DNA of 64,000 nucleotides. Source: an uncultured Pseudomonadales bacterium (GTDB taxonomy: Bacteria; Pseudomonadota; Gammaproteobacteria; Pseudomonadales; Azotimanducaceae). The translations under genes were made by a program, and so were the position numbers. This document shows positions 16,636-27,898 of this stretch, piece after piece; position 1 is the first letter of the stretch; every line of letters starts with the position of its first letter. The DNA is taken from NCBI GenBank assembly GCA_958296025.1, contig OY282430.1, forward strand, positions 3,772,477 through 3,836,476, given 5' to 3'. The notes under the pieces are model-generated. The model made no database searches. It was not told the DNA's origin and worked only from the letters and a program-made list of their open reading frames with translations.

Positions 16636-17745
16636 TTAGACCGCGGAGCGAGGATAGGAGCCCAAGGAGCGCACCTCCAGGGCCACCGCCGCCACCTCCT
16701 GCAGGGCTTGCCGCACCGAGGCATCCTGGCCGTGGCCGTCGAAGTCGATGAAGAAGACGTAGGACCAGTCCCCGGAGCGGGCCGGGCGGGTTTCGATGCG
16801 GCTTAGGGAGATGTTGTGCTGGTGGAAGGGTTCCAGCACCCGGAACAGAGCGCCGGGCTCGTTTTTGGTGGAGACCAGGATGGAAGTCTTGTCCCTTCCG
16901 CTGCGCCCGACGTCCTGGCGGCCCAACACCAAGAACCGGGTCTTGTTGTCCTGGCGGTCCTCAATGTGGCTGGCGACCACCCTCAGGCCGTAGCGCTCCG
17001 CCGCGGTCTCCCCCGCCAGCGCAGCTAGTGAGGGGTCTTGGGAAACCTGCAGAGCCGCCTCGGCGTTGCTGGCCACGGCCAAACGCTCCACCCCGGGATA
17101 GTGGCGGTCCAGCCACAGGCGGCATTGCGCCAGGGACTGGGCGTGGGAGAGGATCTTCGCCACCCCTTCCGGGCGACCGTCGTTGTCCGGATGCAGGATG
17201 AAGGCGTGATGGATGGGCAGTTCCACCTCGGCGCAGATCTTGACCTGCCGGGGAAACTCCATGAAGCAGTCCAGGGTGTGGTTGACCATGCCCTCGGTGG
17301 AGTTCTCCACCGGCACGACGCCGAAGTGGGCGCCGCCGCTCTCCACCTCCCGGAACACCTCATCAATGGCCGGCAGGGGCCGGGTGCGGGCGAAGTGGCC
17401 GAATTGCGCCAGCGCCGCCATTTCCGTGTAGGTGCCGGCCGGCCCTAGATAGGCGATGCTTAGGGGCTGCTCCAAGGAAAGGCAGCAGGAGATGATCTCG
17501 CGGAACAGGCGGGCGACGGCTTCGTCGGATAAGGGGCCTTGGTTACGCGCCTTCAGGGCGGCCAGCACCTGCGCCTCCCGTTCCGGGCGGTAGAAGACTG
17601 GCGGCGCATCGCCGGGCTGCGCCTGCTTGATGCGGCCCACCTCCAAGGCCAGGGCGGCCCGCTCGTTCAGCAGCCGTTGCAGTTCGGCGTCCACCTCGTC
17701 GATGCGCTTGCGGATGGGGGCGAGTGCGGCGTCGTCCTTACTCAT
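16636..17745 (-). CDS. pheA: Bifunctional chorismate mutase/prephenate dehydratase (P-protein)
   Basis: 369 residues with three domains: AroQ chorismate mutase (about residues 5-90; IRKRIDEVDAELQRLLNERA), prephenate dehydratase (about 95-275; AYLGPAGTYTE, VVPVENSTEGMVN and the catalytic NKTRFLVLG) and an ACT regulatory domain (about 287-365; GALFRVLEPF and ISLSRIETRPA) that binds phenylalanine for feedback inhibition. It makes phenylpyruvate from chorismate. Order serC-pheA-hisC is conserved in Pseudomonas-like genomes. The gap to serC is 64 bases. Confidence 0.97.
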   Translation of the reverse strand: MSKDDAALAPIRKRIDEVDAELQRLLNERAALALEVGRIKQAQPGDAPPVFYRPEREAQVLAALKARNQGPLSDEAVARLFREIISCCLSLEQPLSIAYLGPAGTYTEMAALAQFGHFARTRPLPAIDEVFREVESGGAHFGVVPVENSTEGMVNHTLDCFMEFPRQVKICAEVELPIHHAFILHPDNDGRPEGVAKILSHAQSLAQCRLWLDRHYPGVERLAVASNAEAALQVSQDPSLAALAGETAAERYGLRVVASHIEDRQDNKTRFLVLGRQDVGRSGRDKTSILVSTKNEPGALFRVLEPFHQHNISLSRIETRPARSGDWSYVFFIDFDGHGQDASVRQALQEVAAVALEVRSLGSYPRSAV

Positions 17746-17809
17746 GGGCTTAGTTTAACCTGCCGTTTCGCCGCGCCGCCGGTGCTGGAAGCTGCCGGCC
17801 AAAACGCCT

Positions 17810-18892
17810 TTAAGCCCGCTTCCGCTCGAACTCGGCCATGTATTCCACCAAGGCGACCACCGCTTCCTTGGGGACGGCGTTGTACAGGCTGGCCCTCATG
17901 CCGCCGACGCTGCGGTGCCCCTTCAGGTTAAGCAGGCCGCGGGCCTCGGCACCCTCCAAAAAGGCGCCGTCCAAGCGCGGCTCAGACAGGGTGAAAGGGA
18001 TGTTCATCAGGGAGCGGTCGGCAAGGGCCACCGAAGAATGGTAGAAGTTGCTGTTGTCGATGGCCTCGTACAGCCTTGTGGCCTTGGCTTCGTTGCATGC
18101 CGCCATGGCTTCAAGCCCGCCCTGCCGGAGCAGCCATTTGAAGACCAGACCAGCCATGTACCAAGCGAAGGTGGGTGGCGTGTTGGACATGGAGTCGGCG
18201 CCGAGCTGCACTTCATAGTTTACGGGAGTCGGCGTGGTCGGCGCCGCCTGACCAAGCAGGTCCTCCCGCACGATCACCAAGGTCAGGCCGGCAGGGCCGA
18301 AATTCTTCTGCGCCCCGGCGTAAATCAGGCCGAAGCGGCGCACATCCAAAGGCCGGGAGAGAAAATCCGAGGACAGGTCCGCCGCCAAGGAGATGCCTAG
18401 GTCGGGATAGTCATGGAACTGTACGCCGCCGATGGTCTCGTTGCCGCAAATGTGTAGATAGGCGGCGTCCTCGCGCACCCGCCATTCACTCAACGGCGGT
18501 ATGTGGTTGAAGCCCGACGCCTCGCCGCTGGCCGCCACATGGACAGCGCAGAAGTTGCGCGCCTCCTTGATGGCCTTGGCCGACCAATGGCCAGTATGCA
18601 CATAGTCCGCCTTGGTCTTGCCGCCGAGCAGGTTCAGGGGCACGGCGGAGAACTGCATGGTGGCCCCGCCTTGCAGGAACAACACTCGGTATTCCCGCGG
18701 CATGTTCAGCAAGGTGCGCAGGTCCGCTTCGGCGGCCTCGGCCATATCCATGAACTCCCGGCTGCGATGGCTCATCTCCATCACGGAAACGCCGGTGCCG
18801 CGGAAGTCGAGCAGCTCATCCCGCGCCTCGGCCAGCACCTTCGTGGGCAGGGCCGCCGGGCCGGGGGAGAAGTTGAAGGCCCTATCCTTCAC
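17810..18892 (-). CDS. serC: Phosphoserine aminotransferase
   Basis: PLP enzyme converting 3-phosphohydroxypyruvate to phosphoserine, and also used in pyridoxine synthesis. I chose the GTG at 18892, giving 360 residues beginning with KDRAFNFSPGPAALP, the usual SerC N-terminus; the frame remains open to 18937 but that adds an unrelated segment. Visible motifs include MEMSHRSREF, FLQGGATMQFSAVPLNLL, the cofactor lysine in YAGAQKNFGPAGLTLV, and GGMRASLYNAVP near the end. Confidence 0.96.
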   Translation of the reverse strand: MKDRAFNFSPGPAALPTKVLAEARDELLDFRGTGVSVMEMSHRSREFMDMAEAAEADLRTLLNMPREYRVLFLQGGATMQFSAVPLNLLGGKTKADYVHTGHWSAKAIKEARNFCAVHVAASGEASGFNHIPPLSEWRVREDAAYLHICGNETIGGVQFHDYPDLGISLAADLSSDFLSRPLDVRRFGLIYAGAQKNFGPAGLTLVIVREDLLGQAAPTTPTPVNYEVQLGADSMSNTPPTFAWYMAGLVFKWLLRQGGLEAMAACNEAKATRLYEAIDNSNFYHSSVALADRSLMNIPFTLSEPRLDGAFLEGAEARGLLNLKGHRSVGGMRASLYNAVPKEAVVALVEYMAEFERKRA

Positions 18893-19091
18893 GTCAATGC
18901 TTCCGCCGCTTGCCAGCAACGCCATGCGCCAAACCAACCGGGACCAACGGCGTTCACTAATGACCCGCGCATCGGTTCAGTTGCTCCGCCGTTGAAAAAG
19001 CTGGCAGGCTGCGGCCCCAAGCCGACCACCTGCTCGACGCAGCCCTTGTGGTCCACTTGCTCAGCCCCCTTCGAGAAAAACCAATCCACGG

Positions 19092-21689
<2,598 letters not shown>

Positions 21690-21857
21690 GAAGGCGGGGG
21701 TCCAAAAAGAGGGTGATTTTAGCATGGGCTGAATGGCCGGAACGCCTTCGAGAAGGCGCCGGGTAGGGCCTCAGTTCAGCTCGTTAACCACACCGCTGGC
21801 CTGGCGATTCAAACTGAGACGAGGCGAGGCGGCGGCGCAAAGGGGGAAAAGCAAATC

Positions 21858-23072
21858 ATGTCTTGGCATCGCGGCTGGAGTGTTCTGGCGGTGGCCATGC
21901 TGTTTCAAGCCGTCACCTTCGGCATCGGCATCTATTCCTTTACCTTTTGGGTGGCGCCTTGGTCGGCGGATTTCGATGTCGGGCGCGGCGATGTGATGAC
22001 GGTGTTCCTCGCCCTGCAGGCCGGCATGGGCCTGCTTGCGCCGCTGGCGGGGCGGGCCTTGGACCGGCTCTCCATCCGCGGCCTCATCATCGCCGGCGCC
22101 CTTTGCTTTGCCCTTGGGCTGGCCTTGGCCGGACGGGCCGGCGCATTCTGGCACCTGCACCTGATCTTCGGCACCCTGGTGGTGGCGGGGCTGGTGTTGG
22201 CCGGTCCCTTGGCCGGGCAAACCCTGGCGGCGCGCTGGTTCACCCGGCGACGAGGCACCGCGCTCGGCGTGGTCACCATCGGCACTTCCATCGGTGGGTT
22301 CAGCCTGCCGCCCTTGGTCACCACCCTCAATGCGGAGCTGGGCTGGCGGGCCACCAACGACCTGTTGGCGCTGTTGGTGGTGGTTGCCATCGTGCCCTTG
22401 GTTTGGTGGGTGGTGGGCGACGGGCGAGGTCAGGCCGTACAAACCAACCGAACCGACGTTTCCGCGATGAATGCAGAGCCGCCCCCTTCCGGCTTGACGG
22501 TGCTGGACGTGCTGCGTCAGCGTGTCTTCTGGTTGACCGTTTTTTTCATCACACCAGTGGGAACCGCCTTTGGCGGCGCCCATCAGAACCTAGCGCCCTA
22601 CGCCGCCGATTTGGGGATCGGCGCTCAGGCCGCCGCCTATGTGGTCTCGGTGATGGCGGCGGTGATGGTCGGCGCGAAAGTCTTTTTTGGCATCATGGCG
22701 GACCGTTGGGATCTGCGCGTCCTGCTGGCGCTGGCCTTGGGCGGGCTCGTCATCGCCTTTGGCTGCATGCTGACGGAGCTGAGCTATCCCGCGCTGCTGC
22801 TGGTCTGCGGCCTGTTGGGGTTCGTCGCTGGGGGCTTCCTGCCCCTGCTCGGCGCCTTGGTCAGCCAGAACTTCGATATCCGCGCCTTCGGCCAAGTGAT
22901 GGGGCTGCTGGGACCTTTCACCACGTTGGCGGCGGTGGGGCCTTGGATCGCCGGCCATCTGCGGGACGTCTCCGGCAGCTACGATCTGGCTTGGATCAGC
23001 CTAGGCGTCCTGCTGATTCCCAGCGCCATCGCCGTGGCGATGATGCCGCCGCGCCCCCGGTCACCGCCGTAG
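21858..23072 (+). CDS. MFS transporter, monocarboxylate/oxalate-carrier-like
   Basis: 404 residues with about 12 membrane helices. Features of the OxlT/monocarboxylate branch of the major facilitator superfamily are an Arg-containing loop GRALDRLSIRG between helices 2 and 3 and RRRGTALGVVTIGTSIGG in helices 4-5. The hydrophilic central loop is about residues 190-215. The start is supported by GGGGGAAAAG upstream. It is divergent from gyrA and converges with metR. The substrate is probably an organic anion but cannot be assigned. Confidence 0.88.
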   Translation: MSWHRGWSVLAVAMLFQAVTFGIGIYSFTFWVAPWSADFDVGRGDVMTVFLALQAGMGLLAPLAGRALDRLSIRGLIIAGALCFALGLALAGRAGAFWHLHLIFGTLVVAGLVLAGPLAGQTLAARWFTRRRGTALGVVTIGTSIGGFSLPPLVTTLNAELGWRATNDLLALLVVVAIVPLVWWVVGDGRGQAVQTNRTDVSAMNAEPPPSGLTVLDVLRQRVFWLTVFFITPVGTAFGGAHQNLAPYAADLGIGAQAAAYVVSVMAAVMVGAKVFFGIMADRWDLRVLLALALGGLVIAFGCMLTELSYPALLLVCGLLGFVAGGFLPLLGALVSQNFDIRAFGQVMGLLGPFTTLAAVGPWIAGHLRDVSGSYDLAWISLGVLLIPSAIAVAMMPPRPRSPP

Positions 23073-23156
23073 CGCTTCCAAAATTGGGGAAACCGAACGA
23101 CTGCGCCGAGATGTTCAGTTCCGCCCTTCCCGCCAGTGTCCTGTCCCGCCGCCCCT

Positions 23157-24086
23157 TCAGTCGCCCTGTGCGGTGACGATACCAGACAGCTGGGAGAAAC
23201 AGGTTTCGATGGCGGTGCGGATGAAACCCTGCATGAAGGGCGCCTCCGCCTGGTCCTCGCGCACCGCCGCGTATAGGGTTGACCAGATCCCTTCCTCGCT
23301 TAGGGAAGCCACCGCCACGCTGCCTTTTTTCAGATACTCGTGCAGGGCCCAGTTGGGCAGGCAAACCACCCCCCTGCGGCTGGCGACCAACTGCACCATC
23401 ATGGCCGTCAACTCCACATGGCGAACCGAGGCGGGGACCACCCCGGCCGGATCCAGAAAGCCGGTGAACACCACAAGCCGGTTACGGTCCACGGGGTAGG
23501 TGATGAGAGTTTCGGCGGCGAGGTCTTGAGGCGCAATCCATTCCCGCCCGGCCAAACGGTGTTCCTTGGCCACAGCCAACTGCGATTCGTAGCTGAACAG
23601 CGGCAGATAGCTCAGCCCTAGCCCGGCAATCGGGTCGGCGGTGATGACGAGGTCTAGGTCGCCCCGGCACAGGGCCGGCAGGGGTTCAAAGTGGAAACCG
23701 GAGGAGACGTCCATTTCCACCTGCGGCCAAGCCTCCCGGTAGCCGCCGATGGCCGGCAACAGCCATTCCAGGCAACTATGGCATTCGATGGCGATGAGTA
23801 TGCGCCCGGCTTGGCCGCCGGCCAACTTTTCCAGGTCGGCTTCGGCACCGCGCACCAAGGGCAGCACCTCATCGGCCAGCTGCAACAGCCGCACTCCAGC
23901 GCTGGTGAAGCGCAACGGCCGGGTCTTGCGCACGAAAACCGGGCAGCCGATGGCGGTCTCAACGACCTTCAACTGATGGGAAAGCGCCGACTGGGTCAGG
24001 AACACCCGCTCCGCCGCCTCCACTAGGCTGCCGGTGTCCCGCAGCGCCGTCAAGGTGCGCAAGTGGCGCAGTTCAAGGCGCGACAT
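23157..24086 (-). CDS. metR: LysR-family regulator MetR
   Basis: 309 residues. N-terminal winged helix-turn-helix (GSLVEAAERVFLTQSALSHQL) and a co-inducer domain that matches MetR closely: RILIAIECHSCLEWLLPAI, WPQVEMDVSSGF, GDLDLVITADP and LITYPVDRNRL. In E. coli MetR uses homocysteine to control metE, metH and related genes. No metE lies in the window; the only methionine-related candidate is the PLP enzyme at 54161. The neighbouring MFS gene converges on it. Product autoregulation is typical but no operator is obvious here. Confidence 0.9.
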   Translation of the reverse strand: MSRLELRHLRTLTALRDTGSLVEAAERVFLTQSALSHQLKVVETAIGCPVFVRKTRPLRFTSAGVRLLQLADEVLPLVRGAEADLEKLAGGQAGRILIAIECHSCLEWLLPAIGGYREAWPQVEMDVSSGFHFEPLPALCRGDLDLVITADPIAGLGLSYLPLFSYESQLAVAKEHRLAGREWIAPQDLAAETLITYPVDRNRLVVFTGFLDPAGVVPASVRHVELTAMMVQLVASRRGVVCLPNWALHEYLKKGSVAVASLSEEGIWSTLYAAVREDQAEAPFMQGFIRTAIETCFSQLSGIVTAQGD

Positions 24087-24170
24087 CTAGGCTAGCGAGA
24101 CGCCGGCGCAGCGCCACCGCCCATTCCCAAAGCCATTTCCACAGTTCCCACATGATCGGTGAGTCGGCGA

Positions 24171-24194
24171 CTAGGGCCTGTTAACAGACCCTAG
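24171..24194. repeat. GTTAAC-centred dispersed motif, copy 3 (24-base palindrome)
   Basis: CTAGGGCCTGTTAACA continues with GACCCTAG to form a palindrome broken by one mismatched pair (GCC against GAC). The right end supplies the TAG stop of the small membrane protein gene. The first 16 bases are identical to those of the copy at 25318. Confidence 0.6.
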
Positions 24195-24373
24195 CCGATC
24201 ACCGCAAAGACGATGGCGAAGACCACCGGCAAGCTGACAAAATAGTAGAGGGCGAGGTTGAGCAGATCGTTGACCTGCTTGTCCTCATTCAGCTTGATCT
24301 TCACCCCCACGCCGAGCCATAGGGCACCGGCGACCACAAAGCTGAGGGCAAGGGTTAGCGCTGCCGCCGCCAT
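24191..24373 (-). CDS. Small two-helix membrane protein
   Basis: 60 residues from ATG 24373; the longer frame upstream overlaps the SDR gene and is not real. Two hydrophobic helices (about residues 3-20 and 40-59) flank a charged loop VKIKLNEDKQVNDLLNLA. No family recognised. It starts 31 bases after the SDR gene on the same strand and is probably cotranscribed with it. No clear ribosome binding site, so moderate confidence. Confidence 0.55.
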   Translation of the reverse strand: MAAAALTLALSFVVAGALWLGVGVKIKLNEDKQVNDLLNLALYYFVSLPVVFAIVFAVIG

Positions 24374-24404
24374 CTGCTGTTGACCGAGCCTTGGCCAGCG
24401 CCGC

Positions 24405-25277
24405 TTAGATCGCGCCGAGGTCGAGGTTGCCGCGCGGCTTGGCGCCGGCCAGATCCGCAATCCGTGCAAAGTCGGCGCCGATGTCTTCGGCGGTGGCTTC
24501 CGCTCCCAACTCCACCCCGGCGTTCTCGACGATGCAGGCGACGGAGAACTTGCCCCCTTGGGCCTGCAGCACCACGCCGTTGGGGGCATCCTCCGTGCAG
24601 AGATAGACTACCGCCGGAGTGACCAGTTCCGGCGCCAGGTTGACCAGGGCCTCCTTGGGCATCAGGTTCTCCGTCATGCGGGTGGCGGCCACCGGGGCGA
24701 TGGTGTTGGTGCGGATGTTGTAGCGAGCGCCCTCGATCTTCAGGGTGTTCATCAGCCCCACCAAGCCCAGCTTGGCGCTGCCGTAGTTGGCTTGGCCGAA
24801 GTTGCCGTACAGGCCGCTCGGCGAACTGGTGACCACGATACGCCCATAGTTCTGCTCTCGCATGATGGGCCAAACGGCGCGGGTGACGTTGACCGAGCCC
24901 ATCAGGTGGACGTCCAGAACGAATTGAAAGTCGTCCAACTCCATCTTGTGGAAGGATTTATCGCGCAGGACGCCAGCGTTGTTGATGAGGACATCGACCC
25001 GCCCCCATCGGTTCTTGGCGTCCGCCACCATGCTCTGCGCCCCGGCCCGATCGCTGACCGAGCCGCCGTTGGCGATGGCCTCGCCCCCAGCCCCCTCAAT
25101 TTCCGCCACCACCTTGGCGGCGGCCTCCGAACTTCCGCCAGTGCCATCGACTGCTCCACCGAGATCGTTCACCACCACCTTGCAGCCGCGCCGCGCCAAC
25201 TCCAAGGCATGGCACCGGCCCAAGCCGCCCCCGGCGCCGGTGACGATGGCCACCCTGCCGTCAAATCGATAAGCCAT
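24405..25277 (-). CDS. SDR 3-hydroxyacyl-CoA dehydrogenase-like enzyme
   Basis: 290 residues. Classical short-chain dehydrogenase: cofactor motif TGAGGGLGRCHA, acidic VVVNDLGG, NNAGVLRDKSF, catalytic Ser in VTSSPSGLYGNFGQ and YGSAK (YxxxK). The sequence around DLGG and GLYGNFGQANYGSAK strongly resembles the (3R)-hydroxyacyl-CoA dehydrogenase part of multifunctional enzyme type 2, so a role in fatty-acid or CoA-ester oxidation is likely. The C-terminal 50 residues extend the SDR core. Divergent from an enoyl-CoA hydratase gene, which supports the function. Confidence 0.88.
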   Translation of the reverse strand: MAYRFDGRVAIVTGAGGGLGRCHALELARRGCKVVVNDLGGAVDGTGGSSEAAAKVVAEIEGAGGEAIANGGSVSDRAGAQSMVADAKNRWGRVDVLINNAGVLRDKSFHKMELDDFQFVLDVHLMGSVNVTRAVWPIMREQNYGRIVVTSSPSGLYGNFGQANYGSAKLGLVGLMNTLKIEGARYNIRTNTIAPVAATRMTENLMPKEALVNLAPELVTPAVVYLCTEDAPNGVVLQAQGGKFSVACIVENAGVELGAEATAEDIGADFARIADLAGAKPRGNLDLGAI

Positions 25278-25317
25278 TTTGCGTAGTCCTCAACGAAAAG
25301 CGGCGTATTTTAATCCA

Positions 25318-25340
25318 CTAGGGCCTGTTAACACTATCTG
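25318..25340 (+). repeat. GTTAAC-centred dispersed motif, copy 4
   Basis: CTAGGGCCTGTTAACA then CTATCTG, in the divergent promoter region between the SDR and enoyl-CoA hydratase genes. The right half matches copy 1 (2994) rather than the palindromic copies. Confidence 0.5.
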
Positions 25341-25483
25341 AGCGGGTCTCTGCCGAGAGCCGTTTTTTCGTCCGGCAAGGCAGCGCGAGCGGGGATGGTC
25401 CCTGGCCCCGCCGCAGGGTGGGTTGTGCTACAGTGCGCCGCCGCGAAAAACGGGCGGAAAAAGGCAATTCAAGGAGACGGAGG

Positions 25484-26281
25484 ATGATGGAATTGGTCAC
25501 CGTGGAAGTCGAGCGCGGCGTCGCCGACGTGCGCCTCAACCGGCCCGAGAAGTACAATGCGCTCAGCCCGCAGATGTTTCAGGCCATCATCGAAGCCGGG
25601 CATCGCCTGGCCAAGATGCAGGAGGTGCGCGCGGTGGTGCTGTCCGGCAACGGGCGCGGCTTCTGCGCCGGATTGGACATGCAGTCCATGCAGGGGCTAG
25701 CGACGGCGCGGCGCAACACGGACGAGATGCTGGCGCAGGAGGGGCAGGGGCCGGAGAACTTCGCGCAGCGCCCCGGCTATGTCTGGAAGACCATGCCGGT
25801 GCCGACCATCGCCGCCATCCATGGCGTGGCCTACGGGGGCGGTTGTCAAATCGCCTTGGGCGCGGACATCCGGTTCGCTGCGCCGGATGCGAAGATGTCC
25901 GTCATGGAGATCAAGTGGGGCCTGATCCCGGACATGAGCATCAGCCAAACCCTGCGTGACCTGCTGCCGTTGGACGTGGCCAAGGAACTCACCTTCACGG
26001 GCCGCGTCCTGACCGGCACGGAGGCTCAAGCGCTCGGCTTGGTGACCCATGTGGCTGAGGACCCGCTTGCCGCCGCCATGGCCTTGGCCAAGGAAATCGC
26101 CGACAAGTCCCCCGACGCGGTGCGGGCCGGCAAAAAACTCCTGGAGGAAAGTTGGCGGGCGGACCCAGCCACCGGTCTGGCCTTGGAGGCGTCCATCCAA
26201 AGAACCCTGATCGGCGCGCCCAACCAAGTGGAGGCGGTCAAGGCCAACTTCGAGCGGCGCCAACCCCAATTCAAGCATTGA
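25484..26281 (+). CDS. Enoyl-CoA hydratase/isomerase (crotonase) family protein
   Basis: 265 residues; ATG 25484 lies seven bases after AAGGAG, with a second ATG directly following. Crotonase fold with the first oxyanion-hole segment GNGRGFCAGLDM and the second AAIHGVAYGGGCQIALG. The usual catalytic-glutamate region reads SVMEIKWGLIPDMS. A short insertion MQGLATARRNTDEML follows the first motif. The family hydrates or isomerises enoyl-CoA esters; exact substrate unknown. First gene of a pair with the carboxyltransferase 25 bases downstream. Confidence 0.88.
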   Translation: MMELVTVEVERGVADVRLNRPEKYNALSPQMFQAIIEAGHRLAKMQEVRAVVLSGNGRGFCAGLDMQSMQGLATARRNTDEMLAQEGQGPENFAQRPGYVWKTMPVPTIAAIHGVAYGGGCQIALGADIRFAAPDAKMSVMEIKWGLIPDMSISQTLRDLLPLDVAKELTFTGRVLTGTEAQALGLVTHVAEDPLAAAMALAKEIADKSPDAVRAGKKLLEESWRADPATGLALEASIQRTLIGAPNQVEAVKANFERRQPQFKH

Positions 26282-26306
26282 CCGCCAAGGCCGTTCAACG
26301 CCGCCC

Positions 26307-27860
26307 ATGAACTGGGAAGACGAAGTCGGGGAGTTGGCCCGGCGACGGCATTTGGCCAAGCAGCAGGGTGGCAAGGAGGGGACTGCCCGGCAGCACGCCA
26401 AGGGCCGCCTGACGGTGCGCGAGCGCATCGACGTGCTGCTGGACCGCGGCTCCTTTCACGAACATGGACAGGCGACCGCCGTTCCCGAATATGACAGCAA
26501 GGATCAGTTGACCGGCTACGTCCCGGCGAATTACGTCCTTGGTTTCGGCAAGATCGACGGCCGTCGGGTGGTGGTGGGCGGCGAGGACTTCACCCTCAAG
26601 GGCGGTTCGCCGAACGCCGCCGGGCTGCGCAAGAGCATCTACGCCGAGCACTTGGCCTGCCACTACCGCACACCCTTGGTGCGCCTGCTCGAAGGCGGCG
26701 GCGGCAGCGTCAAAAGTTCCGGGCGCAAGGGCGGCACGGTGGGGGAACCGGTGTTCGCCGAACCCCGTTTCCGCATCATCGCCGACACTTTGGGAGAAGT
26801 CCCCATCGCCTCAGGCGCCTTCGGTCCCGTGGCCGGCTTTCCGGCCGGGCGGCTGGTGGCCTCCCACTTCGCTGTCATGACCAAGGACACCGCCCAAGTG
26901 CTGATCGGTGGCCCGGCCTTGGTCAAGCGGGCCTTGGGTGTCGATCTCAGCAAGGAGCAGTTGGGCGGCGCCCAGGTTCATGCCGTCAGCGGCGTGGTTG
27001 ACAACATTGCCGAGGACGAACGGGACGCCTGCCGCCAGATTCGTCGCTACCTGAGCTACTTCCCTGCCTCGGTTTGGGAGCGTGCGCCCAAGGCGGTCGG
27101 CAACGACGACCCGCAGCGCATGGCGCCGGAACTGCTCGACGCCGTACCCAAGGAGGCCAACGCCGCCTTTGACATGCGGGCCATCCTGCGGCTGATCGTC
27201 GATGAAGGCTCCCTGTTCGAGGTCGGTGCCGCCTACGGCCCTAGCCAGATTTGCGCCCTGGCCCGCCTAAGCGGCCAGCCGGTGGGCGTTCTAGCCAACG
27301 ACAATCGCCATTATGCCGGGGCCATGACCGCCGAAGCCGCGCAGAAGTATCGGCGCTTCGTGGAGACCTGCGACACCTTCCACCTGCCGGTGGTGAACTT
27401 CGTCGATCAGCCTGGCTTCATGATCGGCCCCGAAGCGGAGCGGGCCGGCACCATCCGCTATGGCATGGCGGCGGTGGCCGCCGCCGCCCAGGCCAGTGTG
27501 CCTTGGGCGGTCATTCAGGTACACAAGGGCTTCGGCGTGGCCAGCGCCGCCCACTACGCACCCCATGCGTACATCCTGGCTTGGCCCTCCGTGGAGACCG
27601 GTGCGCTGCCCTTGGAGGGCGGCGTGGCGGTGGCCTTCCATCGGGAGATCGCCGCCGCCAAAGATCCGGACACCAAGCGTCGGCAACTCGAAGCGCAGTT
27701 GCGCGAGGCCCGTTCTCCTTTCCCCCGTGCGGAATCCTTCGCCGTTCATGAACTGATCGATCCCCGGGAGACCCGCCCCTTCCTATGCCGCTGGATAGAA
27801 TGGATTCAGCCGCAGCTGGACCGATTGACGGGCCCGGTGCGCTTCACGATGCGGCCTTGA
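26307..27860 (+). CDS. Acyl-CoA carboxylase, carboxyltransferase (beta) subunit
   Basis: 517 residues with the two crotonase-like halves of biotin-dependent carboxyltransferases. N-terminal half: GRLTVRERIDVLLDRGSF, GYVPANYVLGFGKIDGRRV. C-terminal half: VGVLANDNRHYAGAMTAEAAQKYRRF, FVDQPGFMIG and GFGVASAAHYAP. It resembles PccB/MccB-type subunits, which carboxylate propionyl-, methylcrotonyl- or other acyl-CoA. No biotin carboxylase or biotin carrier gene is in the window, so the partner must be encoded elsewhere. No strong Shine-Dalgarno precedes the ATG, consistent with coupling to the upstream gene. Confidence 0.9.
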   Translation: MNWEDEVGELARRRHLAKQQGGKEGTARQHAKGRLTVRERIDVLLDRGSFHEHGQATAVPEYDSKDQLTGYVPANYVLGFGKIDGRRVVVGGEDFTLKGGSPNAAGLRKSIYAEHLACHYRTPLVRLLEGGGGSVKSSGRKGGTVGEPVFAEPRFRIIADTLGEVPIASGAFGPVAGFPAGRLVASHFAVMTKDTAQVLIGGPALVKRALGVDLSKEQLGGAQVHAVSGVVDNIAEDERDACRQIRRYLSYFPASVWERAPKAVGNDDPQRMAPELLDAVPKEANAAFDMRAILRLIVDEGSLFEVGAAYGPSQICALARLSGQPVGVLANDNRHYAGAMTAEAAQKYRRFVETCDTFHLPVVNFVDQPGFMIGPEAERAGTIRYGMAAVAAAAQASVPWAVIQVHKGFGVASAAHYAPHAYILAWPSVETGALPLEGGVAVAFHREIAAAKDPDTKRRQLEAQLREARSPFPRAESFAVHELIDPRETRPFLCRWIEWIQPQLDRLTGPVRFTMRP

Positions 27861-27898
27861 TTCCAAGACGAACGCTCCGCGGCGGCGCGGGCGTCGGA

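Noticed and set aside
21780-21795. GTTAAC near the MFS gene as another copy of the dispersed motif
   Set aside because: Only the central hexamer matches (CTCGTTAACCACACC); flanks differ.
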